Notes: generated by a model from the sequence alone, not told the origin. A DNA stretch of 64,000 nt from Oceanithermus desulfurans (GCF_014201675.1 NZ_JACHEZ010000007.1:62001-126000); one strand, 5' to 3'. Positions 7,552 through 16,159 are shown, counted from the stretch's first letter. Numbers and translations are program-made.

Positions 7552-7980
7552 ATGCCCACCGTCCTGATCCCGCTCCTGCTGGCGGCCGACCAGATCAGCA
7601 AGCTGCTGGCGCTGCGCTTTTTGGATCCCGTTCCCGACCGCCTGCTGCCCGGCCTCTACCTGACGCTGGTGCAGAACACCGGGGTGGCCTTCGGACTCTT
7701 CAAGGGCAACCCCACGCTGCTGGGGGGCTTCAGCCTGCTCGTCGGTTTCGCGCTGCTCGTCTACCTGGCGCGCACGCGCAGCGCGCCGCTGTTCATCTTC
7801 GCGCTTTCGCTGGTCGCCGCCGGCGCGCTGGGCAACGCCGTGGACCGGCTGGGGCGCGGCTGGGTGGTGGACTTCCTCGACATCGGGCCCGGCCTCTGGC
7901 CGGTCTTCAACCTCGCCGACAGCTTCGTGGTCGTGGGGGTCGTGCTGCTGCTCTTGCCCTGGGGCCGGGCGCGAAGCTGA
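7552..7980 (+). CDS. lspA: Lipoprotein signal peptidase (signal peptidase II)
   Basis: An inner-membrane aspartyl protease that removes signal peptides from diacylglyceryl-prolipoproteins. The conserved boxes are present: the N-terminal DQISKLLA, VQNTGVAFG, AGALGNAVDRL with the first catalytic Asp, VVDFLDI, and FNLADSFVVVG with the second. There are about four membrane spans. At 142 residues it is at the short end, with only a brief lead before the DQ motif. The window holds likely substrates: two proteins with clear lipoboxes (27480 and 31309). The start is leaderless. Confidence 0.96.
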   Translation: MPTVLIPLLLAADQISKLLALRFLDPVPDRLLPGLYLTLVQNTGVAFGLFKGNPTLLGGFSLLVGFALLVYLARTRSAPLFIFALSLVAAGALGNAVDRLGRGWVVDFLDIGPGLWPVFNLADSFVVVGVVLLLLPWGRARS

Positions 7981-7984
7981 GGGT

Positions 7985-9088
7985 TCAGCCCGCTTCGGCC
8001 GCGGGAACGCAGACCCGGAAGACCGCGCCGCCGCCCTCGCGGTTTTCCACCGTGGCCTCGCCCCCATGGGCTTCGCTGATGGCGCGCACGATCGCCAGCC
8101 CCAGCCCCGAACCGCCCGAGCTGCGCGAGCGTGCGGGGTCGGCCCGGTAGAAGCGGTCGAAGACCCGCAGCCGGTCCGCCTCGGGGATGCCGGGGCCGTC
8201 GTCGGCGACCCAGAGGCAGGCGCGCCCGTCCTCCAGGCGGCAGCCGAGCCGCACCCGGGTGCGGGCGTGGCGCAGGGCGTTGTCGATCAGGTTGAAGACG
8301 ACCTGGCGCATGCGCGCGGGGTCGATGCGCGCGGGCGCGGACGCGAGGTCGAGCTCGAGCGCCACCCCCCGCGCCTCGGCGCTGGCGGAGAAGGCCTCGG
8401 CGCTCCTGGCGAGCAGCTCGGCCAGGTCGTAGGGCACCGGCTCGAGCGCCAGCCCTCCCGACTCGGCGAGCGAGAGCAGCCGCAGGTCGCCGACCAGAAG
8501 CGCCAGGTGGTCCACCTCCTCGACCAGCCGCTCCAGGGTCTCGGGGTCGGGGTCGAGCATGCCGTCGGCCAGGGCCTCGAGTTCGCCCTTGAGCACCTGC
8601 AGCGGCGTGCGCAGCTCGTGGGCGATGTCGGCGACGCGCCGGCGGTCCAGCTCCTCTTCGGTCTGCAGGCGTTCGGCCAGCTCGTTGAAGGCGCGGGCCA
8701 GCTCGGCCAGCTCGTCGTGCCCGCGCACCCGGGCGCGGGCGTCGCGGTCGCCCTCGGCGTAGCGGCGCGTCGCCCGGGTCAGCTCGCTGACCGGACGGGT
8801 CATGCGCCAGGCCAGCCAGCCGCCCACGCCCAGCGCCACCGCCAGCGCGATCAGCGCCGCCCGCAGGTTGGCCTCGCGCAGCTCGCGCAGCAGCTGCTGT
8901 TGCTGCTCCAGGAAGCGTGGAGGTTTGGGGGGAAGAGGTCGGGCGCGCTCGATGGCTCGGGGCAGCTCGCGGTCGAGGAAGCGGTGCACCCGTTGCTGCT
9001 GGGCCTGCCATACCAGCGCCGCGGTGATGCCGCTGGCGAAGAGGGCCACCAGGGCGAAGGCCAGCACCAGCCGCGAGGCCAGCTTCAA
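7985..9088 (-). CDS. Sensor histidine kinase (HAMP-HisKA-HATPase_c)
   Basis: A 367-residue membrane sensor. Membrane spans at about residues 7-27 and 77-95 enclose a short external loop of only about 50 residues. A HAMP domain (to about 145), HisKA with the phosphorylated His157 in DIAHELRTPLQ, and HATPase_c (NLIDNALRH, DDGPGIP, GSGLGLAIV) follow. No response regulator adjoins it, so it is an orphan in this window. TTG at 9088 follows GAGGTGCAGC and overlaps the stop of a 12-residue leader ORF. The upstream secreted-protein gene and the one beyond it both carry tandem 11-bp response-regulator-type boxes, so this kinase probably senses envelope conditions and controls them (inference). Confidence 0.9.
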   Translation of the reverse strand: MKLASRLVLAFALVALFASGITAALVWQAQQQRVHRFLDRELPRAIERARPLPPKPPRFLEQQQQLLRELREANLRAALIALAVALGVGGWLAWRMTRPVSELTRATRRYAEGDRDARARVRGHDELAELARAFNELAERLQTEEELDRRRVADIAHELRTPLQVLKGELEALADGMLDPDPETLERLVEEVDHLALLVGDLRLLSLAESGGLALEPVPYDLAELLARSAEAFSASAEARGVALELDLASAPARIDPARMRQVVFNLIDNALRHARTRVRLGCRLEDGRACLWVADDGPGIPEADRLRVFDRFYRADPARSRSSGGSGLGLAIVRAISEAHGGEATVENREGGGAVFRVCVPAAEAG

Positions 9089-9123
9089 GCTGCACCTCGC
9101 GGCCGGTGGGGAAAGGTGAACAT
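9085..9123 (-). CDS. Leaderless 12-residue ORF coupled to the kinase gene
   Basis: ATG at 9121-9123 lies six bases after a TAGACT -10 box (9130-9135) that overlaps the stop codon of the upstream gene. It encodes MFTFPHRPRGAA and stops at TGA 9085-9087, overlapping the kinase TTG as TTGA. This arrangement would give the kinase its own leaderless transcript and start it by translational coupling. The peptide itself may have no function. Confidence 0.4.
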   Translation of the reverse strand: MFTFPHRPRGAA

Positions 9124-9132
9124 GCCTTCAGT

Positions 9133-9852
9133 CTAGCGGCCGGGACGTCCGGGTCCCGCCCCCGGGTGCGCGGGGCGCGGCTGGGGGCCGTGGGGGCGGC
9201 GCGGCTTTTCGAAGCCGTGGCCCCGGGCCCCCCGGCGCTGCGGCGCGCCGAAGCCTTGGGCGGGGTTCAGACCCGCGGGGCGGTTCAGCATCCGCTCGAC
9301 CCGCGCGTCCAGCTGCGCGCGCAGGCGCTCCGCCTGCTGCTCGCTGATCACGCCCAGCTCGAGCAGCTGGTCGATGCGCGCCTCTTCCAGCGCCCGCAGC
9401 TGCGCCTTCAGCACCTCCACGTCGCCGCCGCTGCGCGCCACCAGCTCGGCCAGGGTGGGCCCTTCGAGCGCCAGCTTGCGCGCCTGCAGGCGCGCCTTCA
9501 GGCTCTGGTAGCGCAGCTCGGGCAGCTTGCCGGCGCGGTAGGCCTCGTCGAGCCGTTCGAGCTGCGCCTCCAGCACCTTGCGCTGGAGCTCGAGCGGCTC
9601 CATTCCGCTCGCCTCGATCAGGGCGCGCAGCCCTCCCTGTCGGTACGCGGCGCGCAGCTCTTCCACGCTCTTGCCCAGCACCTCGGCCAGCGCTTCCAGC
9701 CGCGCAGAACCCTGGAGCTCCGCCGCCGGCCCCCCGGGACGCTTCGCGGGCGCCTTCGCGCCGGGCGCCGCTGCCGGGCCCACGGCCAGCGCCAGCCCCA
9801 GCGCCAGGCCGACGGCCATCACGGTACCTGCCTTCCACCAGCTTCGTTTCAT
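9133..9852 (-). CDS. Secreted helical protein of unknown function
   Basis: A 239-residue exported protein: a basic start and hydrophobic core (about residues 9-28) form a signal peptide. The middle (about 50-195) is a charged helical region rich in Leu, Glu, Arg and Gln. The C-terminal 45 residues are rich in Gly, Pro, Arg and His and probably disordered. A piece near residues 55-80 (LGKSVEELRAAYRQGGLRALIEASGM) resembles the repeats of DUF2680-type and Spy/CpxP-like periplasmic proteins, but I cannot assign a family. It precedes the histidine kinase on the same strand and has the same promoter layout as the DUF2202 gene, so an envelope-stress role is plausible. Confidence 0.7.
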   Translation of the reverse strand: MKRSWWKAGTVMAVGLALGLALAVGPAAAPGAKAPAKRPGGPAAELQGSARLEALAEVLGKSVEELRAAYRQGGLRALIEASGMEPLELQRKVLEAQLERLDEAYRAGKLPELRYQSLKARLQARKLALEGPTLAELVARSGGDVEVLKAQLRALEEARIDQLLELGVISEQQAERLRAQLDARVERMLNRPAGLNPAQGFGAPQRRGARGHGFEKPRRPHGPQPRPAHPGAGPGRPGR

Positions 9853-9897
9853 GACGACCTCCCTTTCTTCGGGGGCGAAGCCCCCACGTGCGCCCTT

Positions 9898-9941
9898 ACT
9901 TTAGGCACGCCGCGGTGAAGGAGCCGCGAAGGATCGGTGAA
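9898..9941 (-). promoter_or_regulatory. Three-box response-regulator-type promoter
   Basis: On the reverse strand TTCAC (9937-9941), TTCGC (9926-9930) and TTCAC (9915-9919) repeat every 11 bases, mostly as CCTTC(A/G)C. The last box is followed, 11 bases on, by the -10 box TAAAGT (9898-9903). There is no -35. Tandem 11-bp repeats in place of a -35 are typical of OmpR/PhoB-type activators. The same layout recurs at 10749-10792. Confidence 0.65.
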
Positions 9942-9957
9942 GGTTCGTTCACGAACC

Positions 9958-9979
9958 GCGGGCCCCCGAAGGGGCCCGC
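9958..9979 (-). terminator. Terminator of the DUF2202 gene
   Basis: The perfect nine-base arms GCGGGCCCC and GGGGCCCGC around a four-base loop, about 27 bases after the DUF2202 gene stop on the reverse strand. Confidence 0.65.
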
Positions 9980-10005
9980 CCAGGAGATGCAGGTCGAAGC
10001 CGCGC

Positions 10006-10704
10006 TTAGCGGCCGGAGCCGGCGCGGGGGCCCGCGCCGCGGTGGGGGCCGTGGCCTTGACCCTGCTGCTGGCAACCCTGACCGCCGTGGTGGCCCTGAC
10101 CCTGGTTGGGCGCGAAGCCGCTGTGGAGCTCCTGCATCTGCTCGGGGCTCAGGGTGCCGCCGCTTTCCGCCGCCAGCGTGAAGGCCGGCAGGTGGCGCTC
10201 CTGCGAGGCGGCGCGCAGGTGGTCCATGACCTGCACCAGACCCGGGTAGTCGGCCACCGCTTCCATCAGCCGGTCGTACATGGCCACGTTGGCCACCTCA
10301 CCTTCGGCCCAGGCCTTCGCCGCGGCCTCCAGACTTTCGGGCGCGCTGACCTGGCCCAGGTAGGGGTTTTCCGCGGGGTAGTCGACGCCGTAGCGGTCGA
10401 GCTGGCGCTGGAGCGCCGCGATGTGCCTGGCCTCCGCCTTGCGGATGCTCACGTAGGGCTCGACCTCGCCGTACTTCTCGATCACCGCGGTGTACATCGC
10501 GTAGGCGGCGTACTCGCCCTCGGGGCCGGTCAGCGCCTCGAGCAGCGCGGTCTTCGCCTCTTCGCTGAGCGACTGGGTCTGCGCCTGGGCGTACCCCGCC
10601 CCCGCGCCGGGGCCCTTGCCCTGCCCCATCTGCGCGAAACCGAAGCCGAGACCGAGGACCAAGCTGCCTGCTGCCAGTGTAAGGATCATCGTTGGTTTCT
10701 TCAT
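10006..10704 (-). CDS. Secreted DUF2202 (ferritin-like) protein
   Basis: A 232-residue exported protein with a clear signal peptide (about residues 1-24). The mature part reads EGEYAAYAMYTAVIEKYGEVEPYVSIRKAEARHIAALQRQLDRYGV, the DUF2202 pattern with E-xx-Y and E-xx-H motifs of a ferritin-like four-helix bundle; a second EGEVANVAMYDRLME and QERHL set follows. Carboxylate-His motifs suggest a di-metal site, but no activity is established for the family. The C-terminal 35 residues are Gly, Gln and His rich (GHHGGQGCQQQGQGHG) and could bind metal. It shares the three-box promoter with the secreted gene at 9852. Confidence 0.82.
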   Translation of the reverse strand: MKKPTMILTLAAGSLVLGLGFGFAQMGQGKGPGAGAGYAQAQTQSLSEEAKTALLEALTGPEGEYAAYAMYTAVIEKYGEVEPYVSIRKAEARHIAALQRQLDRYGVDYPAENPYLGQVSAPESLEAAAKAWAEGEVANVAMYDRLMEAVADYPGLVQVMDHLRAASQERHLPAFTLAAESGGTLSPEQMQELHSGFAPNQGQGHHGGQGCQQQGQGHGPHRGAGPRAGSGR

Positions 10705-10748
10705 CGTCTTCCTCCCTTGGGCCCGGGGGCCCGCTTGCTACGGACCCC

Positions 10749-10792
10749 AGGGTAGGCGGCGGCCCGCGAAGGTTGCGCGAAGGATGTGTGAA
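10749..10792 (-). promoter_or_regulatory. Second three-box response-regulator-type promoter
   Basis: On the reverse strand TTCAC (10788-10792), TTCGC (10777-10781) and TTCGC (10766-10770) repeat every 11 bases. The -10 box TACCCT (10749-10754) lies 11 bases after the last one. Box spacing and distance to the -10 are identical to the promoter at 9898-9941, so one regulator probably drives both genes. Confidence 0.65.
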
Positions 10793-10841
10793 CGAACGAA
10801 GAAGGCGGCCCGCAGGCCGCCTCCCGCTCGTGGGGGCCGGT

Positions 10842-11990
<1,149 letters not shown>

Positions 11991-11996
11991 GCTGCA

Positions 11997-12002
11997 AGTA
12001 TA
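11997..12002 (-). promoter_or_regulatory. aspC -10 box (leaderless)
   Basis: TATACT on the reverse strand, six bases before the aspC ATG. No ribosome binding site lies in the gap. Confidence 0.55.
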
Positions 12003-12120
12003 TACGAAGGCCGCGGCCCCCGGCCGGACCGGGTACAACCGCGAGGCGGCTTCGGGCCGTGCGGGTCCCGCTTTCTCGGCCGGCTGCGCGCCCGAAGGCC
12101 AATGAATAGCCGCCGCCCTT

Positions 12121-12150
12121 TTGCTGCGGCCCCGGCCTGTCCTTTAGAAT
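12121..12150 (+). promoter_or_regulatory. Promoter of a short leader transcript
   Basis: TTGCTG (12121-12126), an 18-base spacer and TAGAAT (12145-12150), eight bases before the ATG of a 19-codon ORF. It faces the divergent aspC gene. Confidence 0.55.
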
Positions 12151-12158
12151 GATTGTAG

Positions 12159-12218
12159 ATGAAGCCACGCCACAGCTCCTTGCGCCTGCGCACCACGACC
12201 ACGCCGCCCCGACGGTAG
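12159..12218 (+). CDS. 19-residue Thr/Arg-rich leader-like peptide
   Basis: MKPRHSSLRLRTTTTPPRR, with four consecutive threonine codons (ACC ACG ACC ACG) just before the end. The stop codon TAG lies inside the left arm of a perfect 15-bp hairpin. Promoter, leaderless start, run of one amino acid and hairpin are the layout of a transcription attenuator for a threonine-related operon, but no such operon follows. It is either a relic or an unrecognised regulator. Confidence 0.45.
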   Translation: MKPRHSSLRLRTTTTPPRR

Positions 12219-12244
12219 GGGAGCAGCGTGCTGCTCCCCTACCG
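12213..12244 (+). terminator. Perfect 15-bp hairpin over the leader ORF stop
   Basis: The arms CGGTAGGGGAGCAGC (12213-12227) and GCTGCTCCCCTACCG (12230-12244) have a two-base gap. The leader ORF stop codon is at 12216-12218. No T tract follows, so it could be an attenuator stem or a DNA cruciform rather than a plain terminator. Confidence 0.55.
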
Positions 12245-12319
12245 CGGTCACCCGGCGCGTCAACCGGCTTCGTGGAACCCCCGGGGCCCCGGTGCGGCAG
12301 CGAAACCGCCGGGAGCGCC

Positions 12320-12415
12320 ATGGCGGCCGTCCGGCGCTACGTCGCGGAAAATCCGTTCCGCGGGAAACTCGACGCTTACAACCCCGAGCGCCGCCCGCTG
12401 TGGGCGCCCTGGTGA
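12320..12415 (+). CDS. Possible 31-residue small protein
   Basis: ATG at 12320 follows GGGAG by four bases. The product begins MAAVRRYVAENPF and ends in NPERRPLWAPW. It is the only open frame after the leader hairpin and before the convergent ABC permease gene. Its composition resembles short Trp-ending small proteins. No function can be given, and the call rests on the start site alone. Confidence 0.3.
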   Translation: MAAVRRYVAENPFRGKLDAYNPERRPLWAPW

Positions 12416-12437
12416 GGGGCGTATCCGGCCGCCGGCC

Positions 12438-13265
12438 TTACCCCGTCCGCTTCAGCTTCCCCGTTCGCTTGGCCCAGTGCTCGACCCGGCCAAAGATCCA
12501 CAGACCCAAAGGCACCAGCACCAGGCCCATCAGCGTCAGGACCGTCAGCTCGTGGGTCACCGACGAAAGCGGCGCGCCCGCCAGCGAGCCCGCCTCGGTG
12601 AGCGGCCGGTCGAGGCCCATCAGCTTGCGCGCCGCCGCCAGGGCGTAGGTGGCGGGCGAGAGGACCGCGAGAGGCTGCACCCAGGCGGGCAGCACCGCGA
12701 CGGGGTAGTAGATGCCGCTCACGAGCAGCAGCACCCCCTGCACGATGTTCGTGGCCTGGGCGCCGTTTTCGGGGCTCAGCACCGGCAGGATCGCCGCCAC
12801 CAGCCCCAGCCCCATGAAGGCGACGCTAGCCACCAGCAGCACCACCAGCACGCCCCAGAGGTTGGCGCCGGCGAAGCTGAGGTGGACGAAGAGGAGCAGC
12901 CCCACCATGATCACGACCGTGCGCACCACGCTGTAGGCGACGGCGAAGAGGCTGACGCCCAGCAGGTGGGTGAGCCGGTGCACCGGGGCCATGAAGGTGT
13001 ACTCGAGCGTTCCCTCCCAGCGCTCGTAGCTGATCGAGTTGCTGATCTCCTGGAACATCGCCGAGAGGAAGCTCCACAAGAGCACCCCCAGCACCAGCGT
13101 CAGGGTGAGCCGCTCGTCGCCGGCGGCCACCCCGATCAGCGCGATCGTCGCCGAGTTGACCAGCGCGTAGAAGGTGAAGACGACGACCCAGGAGATGTAG
13201 CGCCGGGTCAGGTGAAAGTCGCGGAAGACGAAGGCCCACAAAGGACGCAGGAAAGCCGGGATCAT
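12438..13265 (-). CDS. ABC-2 type exporter permease
   Basis: A 275-residue membrane subunit of a two-gene ABC exporter. Six hydrophobic segments fit the ABC-2 fold. The short amphipathic stretch ISNSISYERWEGTLEYTFMAPVHRLTHLLG (about residues 73-102) is typical of multidrug or polyketide exporters of the DrrB/NodJ type, as is the later SGIYYPVAVLPAWVQPLAVLSP segment. Its ATG overlaps the ATPase stop as ATGA, showing translational coupling. The substrate is unknown. Confidence 0.88.
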   Translation of the reverse strand: MIPAFLRPLWAFVFRDFHLTRRYISWVVVFTFYALVNSATIALIGVAAGDERLTLTLVLGVLLWSFLSAMFQEISNSISYERWEGTLEYTFMAPVHRLTHLLGVSLFAVAYSVVRTVVIMVGLLLFVHLSFAGANLWGVLVVLLVASVAFMGLGLVAAILPVLSPENGAQATNIVQGVLLLVSGIYYPVAVLPAWVQPLAVLSPATYALAAARKLMGLDRPLTEAGSLAGAPLSSVTHELTVLTLMGLVLVPLGLWIFGRVEHWAKRTGKLKRTG

Positions 13266-14053
13266 ACGACCTCCTCGGTTTCGGGCTTCTGGATGGCGTC
13301 ACCGGTCAGGCGGATGAAGGCCTCCTCCAGGTCGGCCGCGTCCGCCTGCCGCATCAGCGCGTCGGCGCTCCCCTCGGCCACCAGCCGCCCGCGCGCCAGA
13401 AAGCCGATGCGCGCCGCCAGCCGCTCGGCCTCGGCCATGTCGTGGGTGGTGAGCAGGATCGTCGTGCCCTGCTCGCTGCGCAGCTCCTCGAGGAAGCGCT
13501 GCACCTCGCGTTTGCTCGCGGGGTCGAGGCCGGTGGTGGGCTCGTCGAGCAGGAGCAGCGGCGGGTCGTGCAGCAGGGCGCGGGCGATGGCCACTTTTTG
13601 CTGCATGCCCCGGCTCATCTCCTCGAGCGGGTCGTGGTAGCGGCGCGCCTCGAGCCCCAGCCGCTCGAGGATCGAAAGCGCCTTCTTCCCGGCCGTGGCG
13701 GGCTCGAGCCCGTAGAGCTGGGCGGCGTAGAGCAGGTTCTCGCGCGCCGAGAGCTTCTTGTAGAAGGCGGCGTCCACGCTGACGCGCCCGATGCGGCGGC
13801 GCACCTCCGCCTCGCCGCCGGGCAGCGGCCTGCCCAGCACCCGCACCCGGCCGCCGTCGGGCAGCAAGAGGGTGGCCAGGATGCGGATCAGGGTGCTCTT
13901 GCCCGAGCCGTTGGGGCCCAGCAGGGCGTAGGTCTCTCCCTCGTCCACGTAAAAGCTCACGCCGTCCAGGGCGCGCTCGGTCTTGCGGGCGCCGAACCAG
14001 CCCTGGCGGCTCGAAAACGTCTTTTTCAGCTCGTGCACTTCGATCGTCCGCAC
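13262..14053 (-). CDS. ABC transporter ATP-binding protein
   Basis: The nucleotide-binding subunit of the exporter, 263 residues. Walker A LGPNGSGKSTLIR is near residue 48, the signature EEMSRGMQQKVAIARALL near 145, Walker B LLLLDEPTTGLDP near 165, and the switch TTHDM near 200. The signature is MSRGMQ rather than LSGGQ, a variant common in DrrA-like and CcmA-like proteins. The start is GTG at 14053, placed by GGGAGGAACC just before it. A 5' leader of more than 100 bases with two hairpins precedes it. Confidence 0.9.
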   Translation of the reverse strand: MRTIEVHELKKTFSSRQGWFGARKTERALDGVSFYVDEGETYALLGPNGSGKSTLIRILATLLLPDGGRVRVLGRPLPGGEAEVRRRIGRVSVDAAFYKKLSARENLLYAAQLYGLEPATAGKKALSILERLGLEARRYHDPLEEMSRGMQQKVAIARALLHDPPLLLLDEPTTGLDPASKREVQRFLEELRSEQGTTILLTTHDMAEAERLAARIGFLARGRLVAEGSADALMRQADAADLEEAFIRLTGDAIQKPETEEVV

Positions 14054-14072
14054 GGTTCCTCCCAAACGAAAC

Positions 14073-14131
14073 GGCGGCCCGAAGGCCGCCGGCAGGCTCG
14101 ATAAATCTACGGCGCGTACCTTTCGGGTACG
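14073..14131 (-). other. Structured leader ahead of the ABC exporter operon
   Basis: In the 140-base gap before the ATPase gene the reverse strand has a CGTACC/GGTACG hairpin (14115-14131). Twenty-four bases on comes GGCGGCC-4-GGCCGCC (14073-14090) and then GTTTCGTTT and the ribosome site. The second hairpin could be the terminator of the aldo/keto reductase gene or an attenuator for the exporter. I do not recognise a known riboswitch class. Confidence 0.4.
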
Positions 14132-14194
14132 GGTTGCGGTTTAAGCGTGCCTTGTCCGCATCGTCACGTCACCTCGGGCCCAGCCTAGCACACC

Positions 14195-15211
14195 CTAGAC
14201 CTCCAGCTCGGTGCGCCAGCGCTCCCAGTCGGAGACCTCGTCGAGCCGGGCCACCTCTTCGGGGGTGAGCTCGAGCTCGGCCGCGGGCAGCAGCTCGGCC
14301 AGCTGCTCGGGGGTGTTGGCCCCCATGATCGGCGCGGCCACGTAGGGCCGCGAGAGCAACCAGGCCAGCGCCGCCTGCGCCGGCGTGGCCCCGTGGGCGG
14401 CGGCCACCTCGTCGAGCGCGGCGAGGATGCGCCAGTTCTTCTCGCTGAAGAAGCGGCGGCGGATCCCCTCGGCCCGCACCGAGTCGGGCGCGGGGGCGTC
14501 CGGCCGGTACTTTCCGGTGAGGAAGCCGCCCGCCAGCGGCGAGTAGGGGAAGACCCCCAGGCCGTAGGTCTCGGCCACCCGCGCCAGCTCCCGCTCGAAG
14601 TGGGCGCGCACCGGGTCGGCGATCGAATAGTGGGGCTGCAGCGCCACCGGAGCCACCAGCCCGTGGCGGTCGGCGGTCCAGAGGGCTTGCATCGTGCGCC
14701 AGGCCGAGAAGTTGGAGACCCCGACGTAGCGCACCAGTCCTCGCTGCACCAGCTCGGTCATGGCCGCCAGGCTCTCCTCGATGGGCACCCGGTTGTCCAC
14801 CCAGTGCATCCAGTAGACGTCGATCCAGTCGGTGCCCAGCCGGTCCAGGCTGGCCTCCACCGCCCGCAGGATCCAGCCCCGGCCCAGCCCCTCCTCCTGG
14901 TAGGGCGAGTTCCGCCCCCGCCGGCCCTCCTCGCCCATGGGGCCGCGCACCTTGGTGGAGATCAGCACCCGCTCGCGCACCCCCGGGTTCGCCGCCAGCC
15001 AGCGGCCGACCACCCGCTCGGCCACCCCGCCGGGGTTGCCCGGCGCCCAGTTGGAGTAGATGTCGGCGGTGTCGATGAAGTTGCCGCCCGCCTCGACGTA
15101 GCGGTCGAGGATGGCGAAGCTCGTGGCCTCGTCGGCGGTCCAGCCGAACTGCATCGTGCCCAGGCCCAGGGGGTAGGTGAAGAGTCCGCTCGTTCCGGCT
15201 TGACGGTACAT
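14195..15211 (-). CDS. Aldo/keto reductase
   Basis: A 338-residue NADPH-dependent oxidoreductase of the AKR TIM-barrel family. The catalytic set is visible: Asp and Tyr in [12 protein letters not shown], Lys in ISTKVRGP, and His in [20 protein letters not shown] and the C-terminal NADPH loop [13 protein letters not shown] complete the pattern. The sequence lies closest to the YghZ/IolS-type group that reduces small aldehydes and ketones. The physiological substrate is not known. It is transcribed alone, divergently from ndk. Confidence 0.9.
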   Translation of the reverse strand: MYRQAGTSGLFTYPLGLGTMQFGWTADEATSFAILDRYVEAGGNFIDTADIYSNWAPGNPGGVAERVVGRWLAANPGVRERVLISTKVRGPMGEEGRRGRNSPYQEEGLGRGWILRAVEASLDRLGTDWIDVYWMHWVDNRVPIEESLAAMTELVQRGLVRYVGVSNFSAWRTMQALWTADRHGLVAPVALQPHYSIADPVRAHFERELARVAETYGLGVFPYSPLAGGFLTGKYRPDAPAPDSVRAEGIRRRFFSEKNWRILAALDEVAAAHGATPAQAALAWLLSRPYVAAPIMGANTPEQLAELLPAAELELTPEEVARLDEVSDWERWRTELEV

Positions 15212-15235
15212 GGCTCCAGCCTAGCAGAGCGCATG

Positions 15236-15241
15236 TAGAAT
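15236..15241 (+). promoter_or_regulatory. ndk -10 box
   Basis: TAGAAT lies nine bases before the ndk ATG, with no ribosome site between, again suggesting a very short or absent leader. Confidence 0.55.
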
Positions 15242-15250
15242 GGAGCCGCT

Positions 15251-15667
15251 ATGGAACGCACCTTCGCCATGATCAAACCCGACGGCGTGCGCCGCGGCCT
15301 GACCGGAAAAATCATCCAGCGCCTCGAGGACAAGGGCTTCAAGATCGTCGCCCTCAAGAAGATGCGCATCAGCTTCGACCTCGCCGAGGAGCACTACGGC
15401 GAGCACAAGGAAAAGCCCTTCTTCAAGCCGCTGGTCGAGTTCATCACCAGCGGGCCGGTGGTGGCCATGGTGCTCGAGGGGCCGGGGGTGATCGCCGAAC
15501 TGCGCAAGATGATGGGCGCCACCAACCCCGCCGACGCCCTGCCCGGCACGATCCGCGGCGACTTCGCCACCACCATCGACGAGAACGTCATCCACGGCTC
15601 GGCCAACGAGGCCGACGCCGAGCGCGAGATCGGGCTCTTCTTCAAGCCCGAAGAGTTCGTCAGCTAA
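15251..15667 (+). CDS. ndk: Nucleoside diphosphate kinase
   Basis: A 138-residue enzyme that transfers the terminal phosphate between nucleoside triphosphates and diphosphates by a phosphohistidine intermediate. It begins [16 protein letters not shown]. The active-site His is in [20 protein letters not shown] near residue 116, and the Kpn-loop region [34 protein letters not shown] is intact. Length and motifs are those of the standard bacterial enzyme. Confidence 0.97.
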   Translation: MERTFAMIKPDGVRRGLTGKIIQRLEDKGFKIVALKKMRISFDLAEEHYGEHKEKPFFKPLVEFITSGPVVAMVLEGPGVIAELRKMMGATNPADALPGTIRGDFATTIDENVIHGSANEADAEREIGLFFKPEEFVS

Positions 15668-15727
15668 AACCGGAAGATGCAGACCGCAGGGGGAGGTCCG
15701 GACCCTCCCCCCTTGCGCGCAGCAAGA

Positions 15728-15774
15728 TAAGATCCCCGATCCCGGCGCTCCGCGCCTCGTCGGGGATGACGAAA
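15728..15774 (+). repeat. REP-like palindromic element, copy A
   Basis: A 47-bp unit starting TAAGATCCCCGA and ending CGGGGATGACGAAA with inner GGCGC/GCGCC arms. It differs from copy B at two positions. GTCAT-CCCGA palindromes of this kind are widespread extragenic repeats in bacteria. Confidence 0.75.
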
Positions 15775-15977
15775 TAAGGGCTTGGGGTGTAGGGGTGGGG
15801 CGTGGGGACGAAGGCGGTGGAGGAAACGAAGCGGCCGCACAAGCGTGGAGTCGTTGTGGTTCTGGGATGCCGGAGAAAAGGCGGGCGGGCCTCCGCTCTC
15901 ATCCGCTGCACCCGCTCCACCTCTTTCAAGCTACCTTCCACCATCACCTACAACGCATCACCTACTACCTACCGCTG

Positions 15978-16031
15978 TTTTCCGTCATTCCGGACGAGCG
16001 GGCCACGCGGCCCGCGAGAGCCGGAATCTTA
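15978..16031 (-). repeat. REP-like palindromic element, diverged copy C
   Basis: The same architecture in the opposite direction: TCCGTCATTCCGGACGAGC at one end and GAGAGCCGGAATCTTA at the other, with a GGGCC/GGCCC inner stem. It is diverged in the arms but keeps the paired positions. Confidence 0.6.
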
Positions 16032-16112
16032 ACGCGGATCAGGAGTCGGTTGCTCGAGGCACTACTGGCGACGACGACGTTGCCTCGGTTTATTTGCAAC
16101 CTACAGCAACAC

Positions 16113-16159
16113 TAAGATCCCCGACCTCGGCGCTCCGCGCCTCGTCGGGGATGACGAAA
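16113..16159 (+). repeat. REP-like palindromic element, copy B
   Basis: A 47-bp direct copy of the element at 15728, identical at 45 of 47 positions. High identity suggests recent spread. Confidence 0.75.

Noticed and set aside
7761-9095. A 440-residue open frame antisense-shifted across the kinase gene
   Set aside because: It is Ala/Arg/Pro-rich low-complexity sequence from high GC; the kinase frame has all the domain motifs.
12149-12415. One 88-residue protein covering the leader ORF and the small ORF
   Set aside because: It would read through the 15-bp hairpin with random-looking composition; the 19-codon ORF matches the promoter and hairpin better.
14101-14194. Fluoride, guanidine or yybP-type riboswitch before the ABC exporter
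   Set aside because: The conserved core sequences of these classes are not visible; only simple hairpins are.
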